From Clostridiales bacterium (GTDB lineage: Bacteria > Bacillota > Clostridia > Lachnospirales > WQUN01), in the NCBI GenBank assembly GCA_031271295.1, contig JAISVZ010000196.1:34616-98615 (forward strand): DNA of 64,000 nucleotides, given 5' to 3'. A program made the position numbers and the translations under genes. This document shows positions 53,526 through 60,254 of the stretch, piece by piece; position 1 is the first letter of the stretch; every line of letters begins with the position of its first letter. The notes under the pieces are model-generated. The model saw only the letters and a program-made list of their open reading frames with translations. It did not search any database and was not told the origin of the DNA.

Positions 53526-53774
53526 ATATAATCTCCCCTTGCAATCCATTCCATATCTAATTTATCCAAAGCACTGCATATCCTATATATTGTACTGCTT
53601 TTCTATTACAAAATGATCTAATACCAAATGTGCCGAGGTAAAGATTTTAACCTTTTACGAACGTCTCACGGCGCGTCCCACACAAACAAAACCTCATGTT
53701 CGCGGAAAAACGCCGTGAAGCCGGTTAATGCCTGAGCACGCATAGGCTCGCGTGTTAATTCAATACATCAGTTT

Positions 53775-54305
53775 TTATTTATTCCAATTATCCAGCAAGT
53801 CTTTAAATTGCTCATTTAATTCGCTGATGAATTGTTCTACTTCTATAAGGGAAGCTACAAATTCAAACCCTCGCTTAAATCCTCCTTCATTACTATTAGG
53901 AATTGCCCCCATATGAATCCAAATTTGAACTCCCATTAAGCCATCATAACCGTCTCTAAATTTTACATTAAAGTAGGTTTCTAACGTATACAAGTCGAAA
54001 AATAAATCCTTTTTAAATTCTTCCTCAATTGTAACATCTCTTGCTTTTATTTCCCTAAAAAGGTCTTCCATTCCCGCAAATAAACTTTTAAGTTCCTCAA
54101 GGCTAAAAGTTGCGCCGTATTCCTTCGGAAATATGTAACTTTCATCTTCACCTATTTTCAGAATAAATTCAAAAGGAATCCAATTTAAATAATCTTCTCT
54201 ATTAGGGCAATAATCTAAGCTTTTATTTTTTATTAGATTTAGCTCCCAAGTTATTTTAGTGTCTAAACTAACTATTCTTGAATAATGATCTTTTAAAATA
54301 GGCAT
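53775..54305 (-). CDS. Immunity-like protein of unknown function
   Basis: 176 aa, RBS AAAGGAGG. An acidic, mixed alpha/beta protein without TM segments. The run of a beta strand (IPFEFILKIGED), an amphipathic helix (TFSLEELKSLFAGMEDLFRE) and a final strand plus helix (GFEFVASLIEVEQFISELNE) recalls WapI-type and similar immunity proteins. No toxin gene adjoins it. The call is a resemblance only. The 249 bp before it on the right of paralogue 3 hold an 8-bp inverted repeat (TCACGGCG/CGCCGTGA, about 53666-53716) and nothing else recognised. Confidence 0.4.
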   Translation of the reverse strand: MPILKDHYSRIVSLDTKITWELNLIKNKSLDYCPNREDYLNWIPFEFILKIGEDESYIFPKEYGATFSLEELKSLFAGMEDLFREIKARDVTIEEEFKKDLFFDLYTLETYFNVKFRDGYDGLMGVQIWIHMGAIPNSNEGGFKRGFEFVASLIEVEQFISELNEQFKDLLDNWNK

Positions 54306-54425
54306 ATATACCTCCTTTACGGTACAGGCGAAAACGAGTACCCACCATGATTGTTTAGCTTTTTCTTAACATCTTCCATATCTATTAGCTTATTTTCACA
54401 GTTCTATCATTTGATTTAATATTAG

Positions 54426-55094
54426 CTATATTAACCCGAAGTGTTTTTCCAAAAGCGTCAAACTATCTTCAATTGTACTTTTGTCCGTTCTTACTATGTT
54501 GAAAAGATTGTATTGCCGTACATCCTCATAAACTTTTTCAACATTTATTCTAAAAAGCTCATCTTGCACGGCGATTTTTTTCTCAGGCTCCTTTAACGAC
54601 AGAATGCACTCTAAAAACTCTTTGTGGTCTTCGCGTTTTCCGTAGTTGGCGCATGTAACTAATTCGGGAGAAGCAAGTAAGCACGCAATCCTTTCATATT
54701 CTGAAATCTCCGTTAAAAGTTTCAGCGCAATCCCAACATCGGCAACAACCTTCTTATCTTGCGAAAGTTTTATAAGATCAATAAGCATAAACTCTATGTA
54801 TTTATAGTATTCACCGTATCTGCCGTTATCAGCTAAAAATTCTTCAACCGACCTGCCAAAGTAGGCCTCCCAATCCGTTGTTTCTCTCTTTTTAGTGGAC
54901 TGCGGCTGGTATTTCTCGTTGCATATTGAGCGATAGATATTAAACCTGTCCTCGTGCCAGTTATCGTTAAAATGATAAAAGCCATACTTTTTAGACAATT
55001 CCACAGCCATAGTAGTTTTTCCCGCCAAAGCAGTTCCGTTCAAAAAATAAACATTTTTCAAATTATGTTTCAATATGTTTTCGGCGATATTCAT
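54426..55094 (-). CDS. P-loop NTPase/kinase-like protein
   Basis: 222 aa. Walker A GTALAGKTT (20-28) follows a hydrophobic strand (NVYFLN), as in small-molecule kinases. VVADVGIALKLLTEIS could supply the Walker B strand, and an Arg-containing lid may lie near KREDHKEF. No close family was recognised. The RBS GGGGGATG precedes the ATG. It may phosphorylate a small substrate, but there is no neighbouring pathway to suggest which. Confidence 0.6.
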   Translation of the reverse strand: MNIAENILKHNLKNVYFLNGTALAGKTTMAVELSKKYGFYHFNDNWHEDRFNIYRSICNEKYQPQSTKKRETTDWEAYFGRSVEEFLADNGRYGEYYKYIEFMLIDLIKLSQDKKVVADVGIALKLLTEISEYERIACLLASPELVTCANYGKREDHKEFLECILSLKEPEKKIAVQDELFRINVEKVYEDVRQYNLFNIVRTDKSTIEDSLTLLEKHFGLI

Positions 55095-55452
55095 TTAGTT
55101 TCATCCCCCAAATTTAAATTTTAATTTAAAATAACCCTCTCGAACCGGTTGGTACAGCCGGTAGCGATTACTACCTTCAACGTCAGTTTTACTTTATCAC
55201 ACGACACGCGCATAAGCAATACAATGTTATCCAGTAAAAGAATAACGGCAAGAATAACTCATAAAAATTTACTCTCATAAAAAATTAATAAAATTTCCCA
55301 ATTCCCCCTTCCGAATTGGAAAATAGAATGATAGAATGATAGAAAATCCGAAAGTCTATTTTCTATTTTAGCACAAATTGTCTTTAAAACGCAAACGCGA
55401 AATAGTATTTATATTTTTACGAAAAGCCCTATTTTCAACAAGGAGGCATATC
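55095..55452. other. Divergent intergenic region
   Basis: 358 bp between two divergent genes. It is A/T-rich and contains the hairpin CCAATTC...GAATTGG (about 55300-55321), three copies of an 8-bp unit AGAATGAT/AGAAAAT (about 55326-55350) and the dyad ATAGAAAAT...ATTTTCTAT. No gene was seen. Promoters for both flanking genes must lie here, but no convincing -35/-10 pair was found. Confidence 0.4.
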
Positions 55453-56757
55453 ATGACAAAACTTATTTTCAGCGCGGACGGGTACAGGCTGTGTCGCGGT
55501 AGCGAACTTGACGGTTATTCGTTTTACAGCGAAGACAGCCGACATCAAAGCCTTATAAATTACATTAACGAAGATATTTCGAATCTTCAAAACATGCTTG
55601 AAAGCTTTGTGGAAAATATAATTGACATCAAAACTTTTGAGTTTAAAATTCAGCAGGATAATCTTGAAAAAATCTTTTATGAAATTATTGAGGAGTTGAA
55701 GAAATTACATCCGTTTTACCAATACAACGCAGAAATGTGCTTAAAACGCGCGTTAATCCGCTATTTCAAGGATTTGCTGATAAAGGATTATAAAGAGAGT
55801 GGGGTTATCCGCGACCATAAACTTTACCTTTCTATATGCGAAAGGCTGCTTGCATTTATTCCGAGCCCGGAAAAAATTGAGTTTGATATTGATTGTTTTG
55901 AAGAGTACAGAGAATATGCGGATATTACAGGGGAAAGGTTTAAAGCCGAATGGAAGGTGGTTACCCATATTTCCAATCTTAAAATTCCAACCGCGTTTGA
56001 CGAGGAGATAACAACTCAGGCGAAAGTCAGAGGTATTTTAAATTGGGTGCTTGACGCAGCCGCTCCCCAAATAGGGAACGCGGATGTAAACAAACGTTTA
56101 TGGATTTACAACCATCTTTTTGGCGAAACAAAAGTTAACGCGGGAATAAGTTTAGGCACTCAGCCGGCAGAGTTTTATTCGAATAACCACGAAAATCACA
56201 TTGAAACGGAGTATTTGTTTGAAAACCGGAAATACTTCAAAAAATACAGCGGCAGCGCGGAAAATTTGCCGGCAATCGCAAGAAAAGAGTTGGAGCGGTA
56301 TTTAACGGCAGGTAAAAGCAACTTTGGCGGCGCGGATGAGGAAGTTTACATAATCAATGATTTGCGTCAACTTCTGATGTTGGAAATTATGCGTCTTATA
56401 AAATGCGGCAAAGTGTTTAAACGTTGCAAATACTGCGGTAATTATTTTATTCCGGGAAAATTCAGCAGGGATTATTGCGGCAATGTTGCGAAAAATGAAA
56501 AAGAAGCCTGCTACAGAATTGGCGCGAACCGCGTTTATTATGCGGATAAGAAGGAAGATAAATTGCAATCTGAGTACGGAAAAGCATATAAACGCTATTA
56601 CGCAAGGTACGCCAAAAAACAAATTTCGCGGGATATTTTTGGCGCGTGGCAAGGGGAGGCATTATTATGCCTTGAAAAGGCACGGCTATCTAAAACATCG
56701 CCCGAAGAATTTGCTCAGTTGTTAAAGGAAATTTATAACGGAACAGTAACGATTTAA
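55453..56757 (+). CDS. DUF6076-like protein with C-terminal treble-clef zinc motif
   Basis: 434 aa from ATG 55453 (RBS AAGGAGGCATATC); the longer frame from 55378 has no RBS. The N-terminal 300 residues are helical with no recognised active site. The C-terminal CKYCGNYFIPGKFSRDYCGN followed by ACYRIGANRVYYADK forms a Cys4-type zinc site, and a Lys/Arg/Tyr-rich helix (YGKAYKRYYARYAKK) follows. Such proteins recur in Clostridia; the DUF6076 label is from memory. A nucleic-acid-binding role is plausible. The adjacent convergent gene also encodes a zinc ribbon. Confidence 0.55.
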   Translation: MTKLIFSADGYRLCRGSELDGYSFYSEDSRHQSLINYINEDISNLQNMLESFVENIIDIKTFEFKIQQDNLEKIFYEIIEELKKLHPFYQYNAEMCLKRALIRYFKDLLIKDYKESGVIRDHKLYLSICERLLAFIPSPEKIEFDIDCFEEYREYADITGERFKAEWKVVTHISNLKIPTAFDEEITTQAKVRGILNWVLDAAAPQIGNADVNKRLWIYNHLFGETKVNAGISLGTQPAEFYSNNHENHIETEYLFENRKYFKKYSGSAENLPAIARKELERYLTAGKSNFGGADEEVYIINDLRQLLMLEIMRLIKCGKVFKRCKYCGNYFIPGKFSRDYCGNVAKNEKEACYRIGANRVYYADKKEDKLQSEYGKAYKRYYARYAKKQISRDIFGAWQGEALLCLEKARLSKTSPEEFAQLLKEIYNGTVTI

Positions 56758-56765
56758 GCCCGCGT

Positions 56766-56963
56766 TTAATGATACCTTCTTGAAACGGAATTAAGAGCCG
56801 AGGCAAACCTTTCATCGCTGTGCGCAGCGCCGGTTATTTCGCTTGTAAAATGACCGTTTCTGTAGCAATCGGAGCAAAAATCGCGGTTAACGCTTCCGTC
56901 CTCGTTATGGCTGTAATACCTTTCGTTGAAAATAGTGTTGCCGCATACCTGGCATGTTCTCAT
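56766..56963 (-). CDS. Small zinc-ribbon protein (Zn_ribbon_2/PF12674-like)
   Basis: 65 aa from ATG 56963, set by AAGGAGG at 57007-57001 on the minus strand. CQVCGNTIFNERYYSHNEDG then RDFCSDCYRNGHF has the CxxC...CxxC spacing and the NxDGSxNxxxCxxCYxxGxF consensus of the putative zinc ribbon PF12674. The RBS is fully buried in a perfect 16-bp hairpin, so translation is probably controlled. It converges on the preceding gene with an 8-bp gap. Confidence 0.75.
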   Translation of the reverse strand: MRTCQVCGNTIFNERYYSHNEDGSVNRDFCSDCYRNGHFTSEITGAAHSDERFASALNSVSRRYH

Positions 56964-56970
56964 AAAAAAT

Positions 56971-57007
56971 CCTCCTTGGAAATAATGGTTTATTATTTCC
57001 AAGGAGG
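56971..57007. promoter_or_regulatory. Perfect 16-bp inverted repeat: RBS-sequestering hairpin (-) and terminator-like (+)
   Basis: CCTCCTTGGAAATAAT (56971-56986) and ATTATTTCCAAGGAGG (56992-57007) with a 5-nt loop. On the minus strand the 5' arm CCTCCTTGG is an anti-Shine-Dalgarno that pairs the RBS of the zinc-ribbon gene. On the plus strand a CGTTTTTTATT tract follows, so the same repeat can act as a terminator for the 55453-56757 gene. Confidence 0.8.
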
Positions 57008-57079
57008 CGTTTTTTATTCACCTTTCCGTTTTTTTATATATGATGCGCTAATAGTGATGTAATGTATCAAGATAGCCGT

Positions 57080-57180
57080 ATACAGGTTGTATCGTCTTTT
57101 TAAGCTGTCTTTTAAAACTTTCTTTTTAAATCGTCTTTTTTAAATCCTCTTTTAAAACCACTTTTTGAAATCTCACTTTG
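57080..57180. repeat. Degenerate ~14-bp tandem repeats
   Basis: Six or so imperfect copies of a TCTTTTTAAATC-like unit, non-coding, between the zinc-ribbon gene and the XRE-TPR gene. Nothing else was seen in this stretch. Confidence 0.55.
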
Positions 57181-57235
57181 GTTTATAAGCGCTCTCAAAA
57201 TGATTGATTTACTTTTGCTCGGCTAAGGTTTATTG

Positions 57236-57261
57236 TATTAACAGAATCGGTTCTGTTAATA
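57236..57261. promoter_or_regulatory. Palindromic operator candidate of the XRE-TPR gene
   Basis: A perfect 11-bp dyad TATTAACAGAA (57236-57246) / TTCTGTTAATA (57251-57261) around TCGG, ending 24 bp before the ATG. It is well placed for autorepression by the encoded HTH protein. Confidence 0.65.
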
Positions 57262-57285
57262 AATCATATTTGGGAGGAATAAAAA

Positions 57286-58353
57286 ATGTCAATATATTTT
57301 AGCAAAAAATTGAAGCAGCTTCGCAAAGACAAAGATTTAACGCAAGAGCAAATTGCGGATATTTTTCATATTTCCCCGCAAGCAGTAAGCCGATGGGAAA
57401 CGGGCGCAACTTATCCCGATATAGAAATATTACCGCATCTTGCGATATATTTTAAAGTTACAATCGACGAGTTGTTGGGGACAGAAGAAATACGCAGCGA
57501 AGAGAAAATTAATGAATATATAAGGGATATTCGGAAATTGCAAAACAGCGGAAAGCTTTACGACGCTATCGAATTAATACGCGAGGCAGTAAAAGAATAT
57601 CCTGTGAATAATAGTTTACAGTATCATCTTTTGCAGGCGCTGCGTGCGGTATGCTCCAAAGATTCTCCTGATTTTGAAAAGCACAAAACGGAGATAATAG
57701 CTACCGGTGAAAGAATTATAAATAACGACCCAAACAACTGGGGAATAAAACATCAGCTTATACAGCAGTATGCTGAATGGGGCATAAAAAAAGAAGCAAA
57801 AAGAATTTTGGATACACTGCCGCCCGAAATATGGGATTCGCAGGAACCGTGGGCGGGGCTTTTATTGGATGGCGAGGATTGGGAACTAAACCAGCGCAAC
57901 CGCATAATCAGAGCCAAATACTATTTAGAATGGCTTATTGGCGCATATATAGCTAAATCCGGTTTGAGCGTTTCGCAAAAATTAGAGTTCAAGAAAGCGA
58001 AAATGCAGATTGAACAGCTAATAGATACAATATCCGGCGAAAAACCGGAGCCTATAGGGCGTGTGTTTGATTATACGAACTTTGCCGAATTGTACTGCGA
58101 AGCGGGCGATATTGAAAACGCTTTGGATAATGTTGAAAAAGCGGTGCAGGGCGCAATGCACCACGCCGAACAAATGGATAAGACCGATGATATAGACGGC
58201 AGCAATTATTTTGCGTGGTCAACGGCACGTAATTTACCGTGGATTATCCGGGAAGACCATCTTATGAAACCGCAGTTTGATATTATCAGAAATAATAAAA
58301 GATTTATTAAGTGCGTTGACGAACTTAAAGCCAACTCTCGTGAGTTAAAGTAA
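57286..58353 (+). CDS. XRE-family regulator with TPR-like C-terminal domain
   Basis: 355 aa, RBS GGGAGGAATAAAAA. HTH_3 at residues 6-62 (LKQLRKDKDLTQEQIADIFH, ISPQAVSRWETGATYPDIE). The C-terminal 280 residues are helical with TPR-like pairs (LQNSGKLYDAIELIREAVKE; NFAELYCEAGDIENALDNVE). Clostridial proteins of this architecture are common and sense an unknown peptide or protein signal. It probably binds the dyad at 57236-57261. Confidence 0.85.
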   Translation: MSIYFSKKLKQLRKDKDLTQEQIADIFHISPQAVSRWETGATYPDIEILPHLAIYFKVTIDELLGTEEIRSEEKINEYIRDIRKLQNSGKLYDAIELIREAVKEYPVNNSLQYHLLQALRAVCSKDSPDFEKHKTEIIATGERIINNDPNNWGIKHQLIQQYAEWGIKKEAKRILDTLPPEIWDSQEPWAGLLLDGEDWELNQRNRIIRAKYYLEWLIGAYIAKSGLSVSQKLEFKKAKMQIEQLIDTISGEKPEPIGRVFDYTNFAELYCEAGDIENALDNVEKAVQGAMHHAEQMDKTDDIDGSNYFAWSTARNLPWIIREDHLMKPQFDIIRNNKRFIKCVDELKANSRELK

Positions 58354-58388
58354 AAGTAAACCATATGGGCATTGCATACCCGGAAATT

Positions 58389-58697
58389 TCAGATTGCCGA
58401 CGATTTCGACGCGCCGCTTGACGATTTTACGAAATTAGATTCAAATATTTTTTTTGAATAGGTATGTACCGATTTAAACCATATTTTCTCATAATCGTTA
58501 ATCTTAAAGGGGTCAAACTTTCCATTAGCTTTTTGAATTAAATCCTCTTCGAACATTTCCATGCCATTTACTTCTTCGTTATATACGAAAATGATTTGAG
58601 AATTGGACATGAACTTGTTATTCGACGTATCCTGTGAAGTGTTTTCAAGGGTATCCCATAATGCATCAAGCGTTGTATTAAAATGTGGTTCATTCAT
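58389..58697 (-). CDS. Small hypothetical protein coupled to the AAA ATPase
   Basis: 102 aa from ATG 58697 (RBS GGTGAAG), which overlaps the ATPase stop by 8 bp; an in-frame ATG at 58709 is less likely. It is acidic and has no TM segment. The middle reads IIFVYNEEVNGMEMFEEDLI and the C-terminus ends in a Ser-rich tail (KSSSGASKSSAI). The family is not recognised. Tight coupling to an AAA ATPase suggests a partner or effector subunit. Confidence 0.55.
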   Translation of the reverse strand: MNEPHFNTTLDALWDTLENTSQDTSNNKFMSNSQIIFVYNEEVNGMEMFEEDLIQKANGKFDPFKINDYEKIWFKSVHTYSKKIFESNFVKSSSGASKSSAI

Positions 58698-60000
58698 AGT
58701 CTTCACCATAACTCATAATCCGCAGCGTTCTAAGCGGAATTGCAAGCTTTTGATAAACAAGCTCCGTGTTAGCGGATACGTCAGAAATATTCGCGTATAA
58801 TCCTATTTCGTCATTTTCCGCAAGGTAATATTTACACTTATCTGCAATTCCATGCTTCGCCGAATATACTTCAATTGCATTTAAAATATATGGGCTATGT
58901 GTGGCTAACATTATAGTTAAGTTTAAGTCTTTTTGAAGAAAAACCAGTAGCTGGGCGAATTTAAGCTGCCATTCCGGATGAAGATGAGTTTCCGGTTCGT
59001 CTATAATGAGTATTGTATTTTCCGTTATATGCCGGTTTTTCAATAGACGTTTAATTATAGCGAACGCCTTTAACCCAAGCGACAAATTGCCCATTTTTAC
59101 CGGTCGGTACAACTTGTCATCCTGAAACGCAAGCAATTTATTTTCACCCGGAAGAATATCTCCCGAAGTAAGCCCGTTAAGAAAATCAAGTGTCAATTTT
59201 ATTTTCTTGTTAAATAAAACTTCGCTAAGTTCGTTGTTTAAAGCTTCGTTTACTTCAATGAGCATTTCTGATAATGAAAAGTTATATATATTTTTAGAAT
59301 TATTTCTGTTTTCCGCCTCAGTTGTAAACGTAGAATCTATATAAATCGGCTTTGGTACATCCTGAGCCAAATAATAAATATCACGGATTTTATCGTCAAT
59401 AAATGTTAATTCAATTGGTTTTTCGAAACCCTCGAATTTTATAGCTGCTTCAACAGTTGGGTCGTTAATATGGTTAATTTGTGAATGAAAAATATCTCCA
59501 ACATTTTTGTCTACAAATAACGGGTACATTTCCTCGTCTGTTATATTGCCTATGGAAGCAATAATGGCTGCATAAGAGCGTACAATCAATTTATCTTGTT
59601 CATTGTTTTTCAAATCTTCGTCGATTTTATTTAGAAGATTAGCTATGATTACTTCACTTAAGGAATCTAACAGGGTATCTTCAGATTCGCTGTCATATTT
59701 AAGAACATCCATAATTTCTGTAACAGTATTCAATCTTTGTTGAAAACCTTCCGGTCTTCCCAAAATAAAATAATCTCTCACACTCATTTCATTCAGCATT
59801 TTTCCAAGCTCGTTGTTAATTATCAATCTCTTTTGTTTCTCAATTTCCTTATTCGCATCGTAAAACGAACTTAACAACCCATAAAGGGCTTTCCCGGCCG
59901 TACTTTTCCCTGTACCGTTTTCACCGCCAAGCACAGTTATACCGTTTAGTTCAATTTCCGTTTGTTTAATTTTACCAACATTTCTTAGCGTCAGTTTCAA
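58690..60000 (-). CDS. AAA ATPase (AAA_21/OLD-like, no TOPRIM)
   Basis: 436 aa from TTG 60000, 8 nt after AAAAGGGG; the GTG at 60009 lies within that RBS. Walker A GENGTGKST (26-34), an SMC/RecF-like helical insertion with FILGRPEGFQQRL, the signature-like MGNLSLGLKAFAIIKRLL, Walker B TILIIDEPETHLHPEWQLKF and the ATHSPYIL switch. This is the ABC-type ATPase core used by OLD, Septu, retron and related defence modules. No nuclease domain is visible in it. With the small downstream gene it forms a two-gene unit of unknown, possibly defensive, role. Confidence 0.75.
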   Translation of the reverse strand: MKLTLRNVGKIKQTEIELNGITVLGGENGTGKSTAGKALYGLLSSFYDANKEIEKQKRLIINNELGKMLNEMSVRDYFILGRPEGFQQRLNTVTEIMDVLKYDSESEDTLLDSLSEVIIANLLNKIDEDLKNNEQDKLIVRSYAAIIASIGNITDEEMYPLFVDKNVGDIFHSQINHINDPTVEAAIKFEGFEKPIELTFIDDKIRDIYYLAQDVPKPIYIDSTFTTEAENRNNSKNIYNFSLSEMLIEVNEALNNELSEVLFNKKIKLTLDFLNGLTSGDILPGENKLLAFQDDKLYRPVKMGNLSLGLKAFAIIKRLLKNRHITENTILIIDEPETHLHPEWQLKFAQLLVFLQKDLNLTIMLATHSPYILNAIEVYSAKHGIADKCKYYLAENDEIGLYANISDVSANTELVYQKLAIPLRTLRIMSYGEDYE

Positions 60001-60116
60001 GCAAACCACCCCTTTTATTTCAATGGCAAACCAAAGACTTCAGTATTATATCACGAAAAAGCCGATAGTCATACGAAAAAATTAAATTTCACAATAAAGT
60101 TCCTCAAACTTCCCCA

Positions 60117-60153
60117 AAACAAAAAGCCGAAGGAGTTTTTCCTCCTCCGGCTT
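60117..60153 (-). terminator. Rho-independent terminator of the mntP-ATPase operon
   Basis: Minus strand: a 12-bp stem AAGCCGGAGGAG / CTCCTTCGGCTT (one G-T pair), a 6-nt loop, then TTTGTTTT. It lies about 100 bp past the P-type ATPase stop. Confidence 0.85.
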
Positions 60154-60254
60154 CCTCAGCTTCCGCCAATCGCCTCAACCTTTAATTTATTTTTTTCATT
60201 TACATTTACCGCTACACTTTAACCCTTTCACATTTCCCTTTCCTTTTCCTTCCC

